NCBI GenBank assembly: GCA_024681875.1
Contig: JAILAA010000057.1
Location: 1-34,481, forward strand
Source of the DNA: Prevotella sp.
GTDB lineage: Bacteria; Bacteroidota; Bacteroidia; Bacteroidales; Bacteroidaceae
Length of the DNA stretch: 34,481 bases
Direction of reading: 5' to 3'
Shown one piece after another: positions 7,530 to 18,254 of the stretch. A program made the translations under genes and the position numbers. The notes beneath the pieces are model-generated. The model searched no databases and was not told the DNA's origin. It saw only the letters and a list, made by a program, of their open reading frames with translations. The first letter of the stretch is position 1; each line of letters opens with the position of its first letter.

Positions 7530-7537
7530 TATCTTTG
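7530..7537 (+). promoter_or_regulatory. Possible -7 element just before the FAD oxidoreductase
   Basis: TATCTTTG, followed by CATC, lies only 4 bases before the ATG at 7542. No clear -33 element is seen. If active, it would make an essentially leaderless mRNA. Confidence 0.35.
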
Positions 7538-7541
7538 CATC

Positions 7542-9149
7542 ATGATACAGGAATTGCAATTACGCGTTCTGCCCGAGGTGGCTGCCGACTCCACGTTGTT
7601 GAGGCAGCATGTGGTTGAAGAGAAGGGACTTGCTCTGAGTGCCCTGAAGGGCGTGCGCATACTGAAGCGCTCCATTGACGCTCGTCAGCGTACTATCTTT
7701 GTCAATCTGAAGGTGCGCATCTACATCAACGAGCTACCGTTGGATGATGAATACGTGCATACCGACTATCCAGATGTATCCGACAAACCTCAGGTCATCG
7801 TCGTGGGTGCCGGCCCTGGTGGCCTCTTTGCTGCTTTGCGACTCATTGAGCTTGGGCTGAGGCCCATTGTGCTGGAACGCGGTAAGGACGTGCACGAGCG
7901 TAAGAAAGACCTGGCGGCTATCGCCCGTACACAACAGGTGGACTGTGAGAGCAATTACTGCTTTGGCGAGGGTGGGGCAGGCGCCTACTCCGATGGCAAA
8001 CTCTACACACGCTCGAAAAAACGCGGCAACATCGAGAAGATTCTCAATGTCTTTTGCCAGCATGGCGCCTCGACGGCTATCCTGGCCGATGCACACCCGC
8101 ATATCGGCACCGACCGCCTGCCACAGGTTATCGAGGCTATGCGCAACACTATAATAAAATGTGGAGGCGAGGTGCATTTCCAAACCAAGATGGTAGGGCT
8201 GATCATTGACCATTCACCATTGAATATTGACTGTTTTGTCGTTGGCGTGAAGGCGCAGCAAATGATCAGTGGTCAATGTTCAATGGTCAATGAAAAAGAA
8301 TTCTACGGACCCGTCATTCTTGCTACAGGTCACTCAGCCAGAGACGTTTATAGATATTTGTCTCAAGAAAAAATTGAACTAGAGGCTAAAGGCATAGCTG
8401 TCGGTGTGAGATTGGAGCATCCCTCAAAGCTGATTGACCAAATTCAGTATCACAGGAAAGAGGGAAGGGGACAATGGCTGCCCGCAGCCGAGTATAGTTT
8501 CGTGACGCAAGTTGACGGACGTGGTGTCTATTCTTTCTGTATGTGTCCTGGTGGCTTCGTTATCCCTGCCGCCACAGGTCCTGAACAGGTCGTTGTAAAC
8601 GGTATGAGCCCGGCTAACCGAGGAACGCAATGGAGTAACTCAGGCATGGTGGTGGAGTTGCGCCCTGAAGATATTGAGGGTGACGACGTGCTACGTGTGT
8701 TGCACTATCAGGAAGAGTTGGAGCGGTTGTGCTGGCAGCAAGCCAATAGGAAGCAGACGGCACCGGCTCAGCGAATGGCCGACTTTGTCAACGGAAGACT
8801 GAGCTATGACCTTCCGCGTTCATCATACGCACCGGGTTTAGTCGCTTCGCCCTTGCATTTTTGGATGCCCAAACCCATAGTGTCGCGTCTACAGCAAGGC
8901 TTCAAGGCATTTGGCCGTCAGGCTCATGGCTTCTTGACTAACGAGGCTGTGATGATTGGCGTCGAAACACGTACATCGTCGCCGGTGCGCATCGTCCGCG
9001 ATAACGAAACACTTCAGCACGTGCGTATTCAGGGCCTTTTCCCATGCGGTGAGGGCGCAGGATACGCTGGCGGCATTGTCTCGGCAGGTGTCGATGGCGA
9101 GCGCTGTGCAGAGATGTGCGCTGAATGGTTGAAAGCGAGCAGGGGTTGA
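7542..9149 (+). CDS. NAD(P)/FAD-dependent oxidoreductase of the COG2509 type
   Basis: A 535-residue cytoplasmic flavoprotein. A short N-terminal domain (about residues 1-80) precedes the dinucleotide-binding fold VIVVGAGPGGLFAALRL (G89, G91, G94) with the acidic ending VLERG. Family motifs follow: CFGEGGAGAYSDGKL, HIGTDRLP, VILATGHSARDVY, and near the end FPCGEGAGYAGGI. The family is widespread, but I know of no firmly assigned substrate. Residues about 221-251 (IIDHSPLNID...SGQCSMVNE) look foreign: they are encoded by an inverted pair of AT-rich repeats (8203-8293) lying where relatives have a short beta-turn before the ILATGHS motif. The reading frame is intact. Confidence 0.85.
   Translation: MIQELQLRVLPEVAADSTLLRQHVVEEKGLALSALKGVRILKRSIDARQRTIFVNLKVRIYINELPLDDEYVHTDYPDVSDKPQVIVVGAGPGGLFAALRLIELGLRPIVLERGKDVHERKKDLAAIARTQQVDCESNYCFGEGGAGAYSDGKLYTRSKKRGNIEKILNVFCQHGASTAILADAHPHIGTDRLPQVIEAMRNTIIKCGGEVHFQTKMVGLIIDHSPLNIDCFVVGVKAQQMISGQCSMVNEKEFYGPVILATGHSARDVYRYLSQEKIELEAKGIAVGVRLEHPSKLIDQIQYHRKEGRGQWLPAAEYSFVTQVDGRGVYSFCMCPGGFVIPAATGPEQVVVNGMSPANRGTQWSNSGMVVELRPEDIEGDDVLRVLHYQEELERLCWQQANRKQTAPAQRMADFVNGRLSYDLPRSSYAPGLVASPLHFWMPKPIVSRLQQGFKAFGRQAHGFLTNEAVMIGVETRTSSPVRIVRDNETLQHVRIQGLFPCGEGAGYAGGIVSAGVDGERCAEMCAEWLKASRG
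8203..8293. repeat. AT-rich inverted repeat within the FAD oxidoreductase gene
   Basis: TCATTGACCATT (8203-8214) and AATGGTCAATGA (8282-8293) are exact 12-bp inverted arms, 67 bases apart. The sequence just inside each arm repeats the theme (ATTGAATATTGAC on the left, GGTCAATGTTCAATGG on the right), so each end holds a short run of about 7-base ATTGAxx/ATTGACC units. The whole segment stays in frame. Confidence 0.75.
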
Positions 9150-9221
9150 AAGTGAAAAGTAAAAAAAACAAAAGTAATATCAAATTCTTCAGTTTTGCTT
9201 TTTTATTTTTCACTTTTTTTG

Positions 9222-9229
9222 TAACTTTG
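9222..9229 (+). promoter_or_regulatory. valS: -7 promoter element before valS
   Basis: TAACTTTG is a good -7 element 30 bases before the valS ATG, in a T-rich region. The -33 position is TTTT, a weak match. The preceding 9149-9215 stretch contains AAGTGAAAAGT and, inverted, TTTTTCACTTTTT, which could form an AT-rich hairpin that ends the upstream unit. Confidence 0.6.
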
Positions 9230-9259
9230 CAGCCCAAATAGAGAAAGCTTTTTTATTTT

Positions 9260-11980
<2,721 letters not shown>

Positions 11981-11983
11981 CAT

Positions 11984-13666
11984 ATGGAGTGGCTTACTCA
12001 ACTTTTCACCAATAATGAGTCGGTGGCGCATATAGCTTTGCTATACGCCGTCGTCATCGCCATTGGCGTCTATCTAGGCAAGATCAAGGTAGGCGGTGTG
12101 TCGTTGGGCGTCACCTTTGTGCTCTTCGCTGGCATTGTAGCTGGACATATCGGCTTTACGGCACCTGTTGATATTCTGACTTTCGTTCAGGACTTCGGCC
12201 TCATTCTGTTTGTCTTTATGATAGGCTTGCAGGTGGGCCCAGGCTTCTTCGAGAGCTTCGGTACGGCTGGCGTCAAGCTCAACGGTTTGGCTGCTACGAT
12301 GATTGTGCTGAACATCTTGGTGATGTTCGGTTGCTATTTCGTGTTCTTCGACAGTAAAGACAGCACTTCGCTGCCCATGATGGTGGGTACGCTCTATGGA
12401 GCTGTTACGAACACGCCTGGTCTTGGTGCTGCCAACGAGGCGTTGGGTTCTGTCTACGGCGATAATGCCCCGCAGATAGCTTCTGCCTACGCCTGTGCCT
12501 ATCCCTTAGGCGTGCTGGGTATCATCGGCGCGATCATCCTCATCCGTGTCATCTGCAAGGTAAAATTAGAGAAGGAGGAAGAGGAACTGACGGCGATGGA
12601 GGGGGCCAAGGCTACGCAGAAACCCTACAAGATGCATCTCGAGGTGACGAATAAATACTTGGAGGGCAAGACATTGCTCCAAGTACATGACTTCCTGAAC
12701 CGTGACTTTGTGGTGTCCCGTCTAGTGCATGAAGGAGAACTGTCTATTCCCAATCGCAACACCGTGTTCCATTTGGGCGACCAGATGCTCATTGTCTGTG
12801 CTGAAGCCGACCAGGAGGCTATTATGGCTTTCATCGGACCGAAGCTCGATATCGACTTTGAGCAGCAGGATCAGCCGTTGGTGTCAAAGCGTATCCTTGT
12901 GACCAATCCCAGCATTAACGGCAAGTCTTTCGGTCAGATGCACTTTAGTAGTGTCTATGGCGTGAACGTCACTCGCGTCACCCGTCACGGTATGGAGCTG
13001 TTTGCCTCGCCGTCGCTTCCCTTGCAGGTGGGCGACCGCATCATGGTTGTTGGCCCTGAGGATGCTGTCGACCGTGTCGCTAATAAAATGGGTAATAGTA
13101 TCAAGCGCCTCGATGCACCTAATATCGCTACTATCTTCGTAGGCATTATCATGGGTATAGTCTTCGGTTCACTGCCCATTGCTATTCCTGGAATGCCAGT
13201 GCCTTTGAAGCTGGGTATCGCAGGCGGCCCGTTGATTATCGCCATCCTCATCGGACGCTATGGCTACAAGATTAAGCTCGTTACCTACACTACAACCTCG
13301 GCCAATATGATGCTGCGTGAGATAGGCCTCGTACTCTTCCTTGCGTCTGTGGGTATCAAGGCGGGTGCAGGATTCTACAACACGGTGGTGGAAGGTGATG
13401 GTCTGCTCTATGTGCTGGCAGGTTTCCTCATCACAATCATTCCTATCTTGATTGTAGGGCCCATTGCCCGTATGAAGTTCAAGTTCAATTACTTCACCAT
13501 CGCAGGTATGGTATCTGGTGCCTATACTGATCCACCTGCTTTGGCCTACAGCAACAGCATCTGCTCGAAGGAGGCGCCTGCCGTGGGCTACTCGACCGTC
13601 TATCCGCTGTCGATGTTCTTGCGCATCCTGACGGCACAGCTTGTCGTGCTCTTCTTTTGTCAATAG
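11984..13666 (+). CDS. YidE/YbjL/AspT-type transporter with two TrkA-C domains
   Basis: A 560-residue inner-membrane protein with two homologous sets of about five transmembrane segments. The first spans residues 15-190 and the second about 385-560. Between them are two soluble RCK-C (TrkA-C) domains at about 210-285 and 300-375. This is the AspT/YidE duplication family (aspartate:alanine exchanger family). The substrate cannot be read from the sequence; amino or carboxylic acids are likely. The gene starts 3 bases after valS and is followed 26 bases later by decarboxylase subunits, so it may be transcribed with both. Its place before the sodium-pump subunits raises a link to organic-acid transport, which is inference only. 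Confidence 0.85.
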   Translation: MEWLTQLFTNNESVAHIALLYAVVIAIGVYLGKIKVGGVSLGVTFVLFAGIVAGHIGFTAPVDILTFVQDFGLILFVFMIGLQVGPGFFESFGTAGVKLNGLAATMIVLNILVMFGCYFVFFDSKDSTSLPMMVGTLYGAVTNTPGLGAANEALGSVYGDNAPQIASAYACAYPLGVLGIIGAIILIRVICKVKLEKEEEELTAMEGAKATQKPYKMHLEVTNKYLEGKTLLQVHDFLNRDFVVSRLVHEGELSIPNRNTVFHLGDQMLIVCAEADQEAIMAFIGPKLDIDFEQQDQPLVSKRILVTNPSINGKSFGQMHFSSVYGVNVTRVTRHGMELFASPSLPLQVGDRIMVVGPEDAVDRVANKMGNSIKRLDAPNIATIFVGIIMGIVFGSLPIAIPGMPVPLKLGIAGGPLIIAILIGRYGYKIKLVTYTTTSANMMLREIGLVLFLASVGIKAGAGFYNTVVEGDGLLYVLAGFLITIIPILIVGPIARMKFKFNYFTIAGMVSGAYTDPPALAYSNSICSKEAPAVGYSTVYPLSMFLRILTAQLVVLFFCQ

Positions 13667-13692
13667 TACATAACATTTATTATATAGCAATA

Positions 13693-14721
13693 ATGAATAA
13701 CTTAAAACTACTGATTGTAGCGTTGCTGCTAATAGCCTCGCAGACGGTGATGGGCCAAGGAGCCAAGAACATCGTTATTAGTGAGGTGCTTACCAGCAAC
13801 GCTTCAAGCATTGTGGATGAGTTCGGCCAGCGTGAAGCTTGGATAGAGCTGGAGAACACGTCTTACACCACCTACAACGTGCGTGGTATGTTTATCACCA
13901 CAGACCGGAAAGTGCTTGACGAGAGCCTGAGCGCCCCTGAGCGCATCAAGCTGATGAGCATGATTCCCAGCGGCGAGGAACGTACCAGCCTTGGCGCACG
14001 ACAGCATCTGGTGATTTTCTGCAACAGCAATCCTGCTCAGGGAAAGCTGCACCTGAATGTACAGGTGCCTGACTCAGGCGCCGTATGGGTGGCACTCTAC
14101 AACGGCAATGGCGTAGAGCTCATTGACTCCGTCAGCGTTCCTGCCTTAAAGACCGACTATTCCTACGCTCGGCAGGATGGTAATAACTGGGTGGTGAAAG
14201 AGCCGAATCAGGTGACTCCTGGCATTGAGAATGCCGCCGTTGAGAAGAAGCAGACAGGTGTGGACAAGTTCAAGGAGCGTGACCCACACGGCTTTGCGAT
14301 GGCTATTATGGCAATGGGTATTGTGTTCCTCTGCTTGGCGTTGCTGTGGCTGTTCTTTACTGTTTTCGGCATGGTGATGCGCCATCTCGATACTGCAAAG
14401 AAGGTGGCCAACACTCAACCTATCAAACCTATCACCAAGACTGTGGAAGTCACGAAGGAACTGGCTCATAAAACAGGCAATGTTCTTCAGGAAGGCTTTG
14501 ACAAGAAGGGTGTTGATATGGAGGTCTACATGGCCGTCATCGGCATGGCCCTGCGCCAATATGAAGATGACGTGCACGATGTGGAGAGTGGTGTCATTAC
14601 CATCAAGTCGAAAGATACAGGCTGGGACGATGAGTACAGTCAGATGACCCACTGGCATGATCCGTTCCGTCCTTCTGACCACAATGCTCCCACCATTCCC
14701 ACAGCTCCTGAACTCCATTAA
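13693..14721 (+). CDS. Lamin-tail domain fused to OadG-type decarboxylase subunit
   Basis: A 342-residue protein. The start at 13693 gives a signal sequence (MNNLKLLIVALLLIASQTVMGQ); an in-frame ATG at 13657 lies inside the upstream gene. Residues about 23-165 form a lamin-tail-like beta-sandwich (NIVISEVLTSN, EAWIELENTS, LVIFCNS, SYARQDGNNW), expected outside the inner membrane. A membrane segment follows (about 200-230, GFAMAIMAMGIVFLCLALLW), typical of OadG, the small subunit that anchors sodium-pumping oxaloacetate or methylmalonyl-CoA decarboxylases. The C-terminal cytoplasmic tail has a VYMAVIGMALRQY segment, as in other OadG-type proteins. The fusion is a Bacteroidota form; the role of the lamin-tail part is not known to me. 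Confidence 0.82.
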   Translation: MNNLKLLIVALLLIASQTVMGQGAKNIVISEVLTSNASSIVDEFGQREAWIELENTSYTTYNVRGMFITTDRKVLDESLSAPERIKLMSMIPSGEERTSLGARQHLVIFCNSNPAQGKLHLNVQVPDSGAVWVALYNGNGVELIDSVSVPALKTDYSYARQDGNNWVVKEPNQVTPGIENAAVEKKQTGVDKFKERDPHGFAMAIMAMGIVFLCLALLWLFFTVFGMVMRHLDTAKKVANTQPIKPITKTVEVTKELAHKTGNVLQEGFDKKGVDMEVYMAVIGMALRQYEDDVHDVESGVITIKSKDTGWDDEYSQMTHWHDPFRPSDHNAPTIPTAPELH

Positions 14722-14739
14722 TCCATAAGTACCAAAACA

Positions 14740-15222
14740 ATGAAAACTTACAAATATAAAGTGAAAGGCGTTGACTACGAGGTAGAAATCGCCCAAGTTG
14801 AAGGCAAGATTGCCAAAGTTAATGTCAACGGCATCCCCTTCGAGATAGAGATGCAGAAACCCATCAATGCAGCCAAGCATCCCACATTGGCTGCTGCCAG
14901 AGCACAGTCGCCTGTGGCTGCTCCCGTTGCTTCTCCTTCTGCAGCTACTGCACCAGCAGCTAAACCTGCTCCGCAACCTGTTGCACAGCCTGCTGCTCCC
15001 GCTGGAGCCGGCAATGCGCTGAAAGCTCCGCTGCCAGGTACCGTTACTGAGGTGAAGGTGCAGGTGGGCCAACAGGTCAATGTGGGCGACACCGTCCTGG
15101 TGCTTGAGGCCATGAAGATGCAGAACAACATTGAGTCGGAGTATGCTGGTCAAGTGACTTCTGTCTTAGTCAAGCAGGGTGACACTGTCATGGAGGGCGC
15201 CGTAATGCTGACTATCGCATAA
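14740..15222 (+). CDS. Biotin carboxyl carrier subunit of a decarboxylase
   Basis: This 160-residue protein carries the carboxyl group on biotin between the carboxyltransferase and the membrane decarboxylase. The N-terminal segment (about 1-45) is followed by an Ala/Pro-rich flexible linker (about 50-90) and a biotinyl domain. The biotin attachment motif is EAMKM, with K126 as the modified lysine. The gene begins 18 bases after the OadG-type gene and is followed by the OadB-type gene, the usual delta-gamma-beta order of methylmalonyl-CoA or oxaloacetate decarboxylase operons. Confidence 0.92.
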   Translation: MKTYKYKVKGVDYEVEIAQVEGKIAKVNVNGIPFEIEMQKPINAAKHPTLAAARAQSPVAAPVASPSAATAPAAKPAPQPVAQPAAPAGAGNALKAPLPGTVTEVKVQVGQQVNVGDTVLVLEAMKMQNNIESEYAGQVTSVLVKQGDTVMEGAVMLTIA

Positions 15223-15249
15223 TTGAAAATTGAAGATTGAAAATTGAAG
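15222..15249. repeat. Two tandem 14-base AT-rich units before the oadB-type gene
   Basis: ATTGAAAATTGAAG occurs twice in direct tandem (15222-15235 and 15236-15249) and is followed by ATT and the ATG at 15253. The repeat fills the whole gap from the stop of the biotin carrier gene to the next start, where a ribosome site would be. Confidence 0.85.
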
Positions 15250-15252
15250 ATT

Positions 15253-16404
15253 ATGTGGGATTTTATAACTGAAAACTTCAACGAGTTCCTCACCTATACT
15301 GGCTTTGCCAACGCTACGGCGGGCAATATCATCATGATAGTGGTGGGAGCTCTCTTCATCTACTTGGCCATCAAGAAGGACTTTGAGCCGCTGCTCCTTG
15401 TGCCCATCGGCTTAGGCATCATCCTCGGCAACATCCCCTTCCGTGGCGATGCCGGCTTGGAGATAGGCCTGTATGAGGACAACTCCGTGCTCAATATCTT
15501 CTATCAGGGTGTGCGTCAGGGCTGGTATCCGCCGCTCATCTTCCTTGGCATCGGCGCCATGACCGATTTCTCGGCGTTGTTGGCCAATCCGAAGCTGATG
15601 CTCATTGGTGCTGCCGCACAGTTTGGCATTTTCGGCGCCTATATGATTGCCTTGGCTTTTGGCTTTGAGCCTAACCAGGCAGCAGGCATCGCCATCATCG
15701 GCGGCGCCGATGGCCCCACGGCCATCTTCCTCAGCTCGAAGCTGAGTCCCAACCTCATGGGAGCCATCGCTGTCTGTGCCTATTCATATATGGCTTTGGT
15801 GCCGCTCATCCAGCCACCCATCATGCGCCTGCTTACAACGAAGAAGGAGCGCGTCATCAAGATGAAGCCCGGACGCGAGGTCAGTCAGACGGAGCGTATC
15901 CTGTTCCCCATCATCGGTTTGCTCATCACTACCTTCATCGTGCCCTCGGCATTGCCCTTGCTGGGAATGTTGTTCTTTGGCAACCTGCTGAAGGAGAGTG
16001 GCAAAACCACCCGTTTGGCCAAGACGGCAGGCAACGCCCTCAACGATATTGTCGTGGTGCTACTGGGCCTCACCGTGGGTTGCTCCACGCAGGCCTCTGA
16101 GTTCCTCACGCTGAACACCGTCTTCATCTTTGCTATCGGAGCCTTTGCCTTTGCCATAGCCTCGGCATCGGGCGTGTGCTTCGTGAAGCTGATGAACCTC
16201 TTTCTTCCGAAGGACAAGAAAATCAATCCGCTCATTGGCAATGCCGGCGTCAGCGCTGTTCCTATGGCAGCCCGCATCAGTCACAACATGGGTCTGGAGT
16301 ATGATCGCCACAACTTCCTGCTCATGCACGCCATGGGCCCCAATGTGGCTGGCGTCATTGGCTCGGCAGTGGCAGCTGGAGCCTTGCTTGGCTTCCTGTC
16401 GTAA
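15253..16404 (+). CDS. OadB-type sodium ion-translocating decarboxylase beta subunit
   Basis: This 383-residue integral membrane subunit decarboxylates carboxybiotin and pumps sodium out of the cell. It has about nine or more hydrophobic segments and the conserved family stretches GVRQGWYPPLIFLGIGAMTD, IIGGADGPTAIF and GNAGVSAVPMAARISH. The aspartate in GGADGPT is the residue implicated in sodium binding in this family. The ATG at 15253 is chosen over a TTG at 15244 that lies inside the AT-rich repeat. With the two upstream genes it forms the membrane part of a methylmalonyl-CoA (or oxaloacetate/glutaconyl-CoA) decarboxylase; methylmalonyl-CoA is likeliest for a succinate/propionate-forming Bacteroidota. 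No carboxyltransferase alpha subunit is in the window. Confidence 0.92.
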   Translation: MWDFITENFNEFLTYTGFANATAGNIIMIVVGALFIYLAIKKDFEPLLLVPIGLGIILGNIPFRGDAGLEIGLYEDNSVLNIFYQGVRQGWYPPLIFLGIGAMTDFSALLANPKLMLIGAAAQFGIFGAYMIALAFGFEPNQAAGIAIIGGADGPTAIFLSSKLSPNLMGAIAVCAYSYMALVPLIQPPIMRLLTTKKERVIKMKPGREVSQTERILFPIIGLLITTFIVPSALPLLGMLFFGNLLKESGKTTRLAKTAGNALNDIVVVLLGLTVGCSTQASEFLTLNTVFIFAIGAFAFAIASASGVCFVKLMNLFLPKDKKINPLIGNAGVSAVPMAARISHNMGLEYDRHNFLLMHAMGPNVAGVIGSAVAAGALLGFLS

Positions 16405-16458
16405 GTAGAAACGAAGACAACTCAGAAAACATAGACAATATTTCTGTTACTAACAAAT

Positions 16459-17589
16459 ATGATGAAGATAGCCATCTATACACTTGCATCTGATTTGCAC
16501 GACCCTGAACGAGTGAAAAACCTGGCCCAGGAGTTTCTCGGCACCCTGCGTGTTGAATATGAACTGAAAGGTACCGACTTCTCTGATTTTGGCTCTCATG
16601 CCCTTGATGTCATTTATATCTGTACAGGTGGTACTGAAGGTGTCTTCAAGTCCATGTTGCCTGAATTGCGCCAACGCAGTTCACGTCCCTTCTATATCCT
16701 TGCCTCTGGTAAGAGCAACTCATTGGCTGCCTCGATGGAGATCCTAGCTTACTTACGCCATAATAACATCAACGGTGAGATCATTCATGGTGATGAGGAG
16801 TATGTGAACTATCGCCTGAAATTGCTTGAGTTGTCAGGTGAAGCTAAGCAGAAGCTGAATGGCAGTCGTTATGGCATTGTGGGTGCACCATCCGATTGGC
16901 TTATTGCCAGTCAGGCCGACCGCACGATTGTAAAGGAGCGGTTGGGAATCGATCTCATCGACATCCCCATTCAGGAGCTCTTCGACGACCTGCCTACCAA
17001 CAAAAGCATCTATGCCGGTCTTGAGAAAATCATCGAGACTTACCAGTTGCAGGGCTTTACGCTGCGTTGCTTCGACCTTATCGAACGTCTGAACGACACG
17101 GGCTGTCTGCCTCTTGCTCGACTTAACGCTGCGGGCTATGTAGCAGGTTGCGAGGGCGACATTCCAGCCATGCTCTCTATGGCCATTGTGCGCTCGTTGT
17201 TCGGCATCTCAGGCTTTCTGGCCAATCCTGCCACTATCAATCCCGAGACGGGCGAGTTGCTCTTTGCCCATTGCACCATCCCTCTTGACATGGTTGAGCG
17301 CTACGAGCTGGACACCCACTTCGAGTCAGGTGTTGGTACGGGTGTGAGAGGCTTTATGAAAGAAGGTCCCGTCACCATCTTCAAGGTATCAGGCGACCTG
17401 AAGCGCCACTACATTGCTGAGGGTCGTCTGGTGATGAGCCTTGCTCTGCCTAACATGTGCCGCACACAGCAGGTCATTCAGTTGGCCGACCGCACCCAGG
17501 CTCACTACTTCCTCAACGACCCCATTGGGAACCACCACATTATCTTGCCTGGATATCACAGCGACGAGTTGGAGGAACTGCTGAAGTAA
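16459..17589 (+). CDS. L-fucose isomerase-like protein
   Basis: A 376-residue soluble protein. The fold and motif spacing resemble the fucose/arabinose isomerase-like family (COG2407): an N-terminal alpha/beta part (ICTGGTEGVFKS, FYILASGKSNSLAAS) and a C-terminal part with VAGCEGDIPAMLSMAIV and PATINPETGELLFAHCTIP. E and D in CEGD, and the histidine in FAHC, are plausible metal or substrate ligands. True FucI is near 590 residues, so this is a shorter relative and its substrate is unknown. The gene lies 54 bases after the oadB-type gene and before a hairpin shared with the convergent DUF3127 gene. The link to fucose is family-level only. The start has two adjacent ATGs (16459, 16462). Confidence 0.65.
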   Translation: MMKIAIYTLASDLHDPERVKNLAQEFLGTLRVEYELKGTDFSDFGSHALDVIYICTGGTEGVFKSMLPELRQRSSRPFYILASGKSNSLAASMEILAYLRHNNINGEIIHGDEEYVNYRLKLLELSGEAKQKLNGSRYGIVGAPSDWLIASQADRTIVKERLGIDLIDIPIQELFDDLPTNKSIYAGLEKIIETYQLQGFTLRCFDLIERLNDTGCLPLARLNAAGYVAGCEGDIPAMLSMAIVRSLFGISGFLANPATINPETGELLFAHCTIPLDMVERYELDTHFESGVGTGVRGFMKEGPVTIFKVSGDLKRHYIAEGRLVMSLALPNMCRTQQVIQLADRTQAHYFLNDPIGNHHIILPGYHSDELEELLK

Positions 17590-17610
17590 TTGACATCGTT
17601 GACAATAAAT

Positions 17611-17643
17611 AACGCCTGCTGTCCTTTGTGGATAGCAGGCGTT
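17611..17643. terminator. Hairpin between convergent genes
   Basis: AACGCCTGCT (17611-17620) and AGCAGGCGTT (17634-17643) form a 10-bp perfect stem with a 13-base loop. The T-tract is weak on both strands. Its place between two converging genes fits a bidirectional terminator. Confidence 0.7.
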
Positions 17644-17661
17644 TGTGTAGGTACTTGCACA

Positions 17662-18090
17662 TCAGAAAGGTAGGTCGTCGGCAGCGCCTTCTCCAGCAGG
17701 CTCCTGAGCGGGCGGGAAGGGAGCGGCGGCAGCAGCGTTTGCCTGCTGTGCTGGCGGGAAAGGAGCATCGGTGCCGGCACCGGCAATGGTAGTGGCAGCG
17801 GGAATGCTTTGGGCTACCTGTCCACGGATGATGTTGAAGGCACGGATGTCGTTGAACCAGCGCCCCTGATATTCGTGAGCATCAATGTCAAACTGAACGG
17901 TAACTTCTTCGCCGGCCTGGATGTTGAATTGTTTGATGCGGTCTTCGCCGAAGACACGGAAGACCATGCGGCGTGGATATTGGCCCGGCACTTCTATGAC
18001 GTAGTCCTGACTCATCCATGGGTTGCCTGTGCGGCTGGATGTGCCGCTACTTGCCGGAAGAATGGCAATGATTTTTCCTGATAAATCCAT
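17662..18090 (-). CDS. DUF3127 protein with SSB-like acidic tail
   Basis: A 142-residue protein. Residues 1-90 match the DUF3127 family (MDLSGKIIAILPASSGTSS, WMSQDYVIEVPGQYPRRMVF, VTVQFDIDAHEYQGRWFNDI), a small beta-rich domain resembling an OB fold. A flexible Ala/Pro/Gln-rich linker (about 95-135) leads to the C-terminus ADDLPF. That ending matches the DD(I/L)PF tip of single-stranded DNA-binding protein, the docking site for many replication and repair enzymes. With dnaN divergent next to it, a DNA-metabolism role is plausible, but the family has no established function known to me. It would act in the cytoplasm. Confidence 0.82.
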   Translation of the reverse strand: MDLSGKIIAILPASSGTSSRTGNPWMSQDYVIEVPGQYPRRMVFRVFGEDRIKQFNIQAGEEVTVQFDIDAHEYQGRWFNDIRAFNIIRGQVAQSIPAATTIAGAGTDAPFPPAQQANAAAAAPFPPAQEPAGEGAADDLPF

Positions 18091-18134
18091 TTTGTCTGAA
18101 AGTATTATAAGATTTGTTTTTCTTTATTCGCTTG

Positions 18135-18166
18135 CGAAATTACAAAAATTGTTTGAAATCGAGCAA
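18135..18166 (-). promoter_or_regulatory. Possible promoter of the DUF3127 gene
   Basis: On the minus strand TAATTTCG (18142 to 18135) approximates the -7 element, with TTG (18166 to 18164) 21 bases upstream. It deviates from consensus at one position. Confidence 0.4.
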
Positions 18167-18182
18167 TTTTTTCCTGATTATT

Positions 18183-18213
18183 TTTGTTTTGACTGAGATT
18201 TTTTGTATTTTTG
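18183..18213 (+). promoter_or_regulatory. dnaN: Consensus promoter of dnaN
   Basis: TTTG (18183-18186), a 19-base spacer, then TATTTTTG (18206-18213): a full match to the Bacteroidota primary promoter. The expected start near 18220 leaves a leader of about 35 bases. Confidence 0.82.
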
Positions 18214-18254
18214 TAGTCCGAAATGAAGGAACACATTAAAAGATAATAATCATT

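Noticed and set aside
13657..13692. In-frame ATG at 13657 for the lamin-tail/OadG gene
   Set aside because: It lies within the end of the transporter gene; the ATG at 13693 starts a clear signal sequence.
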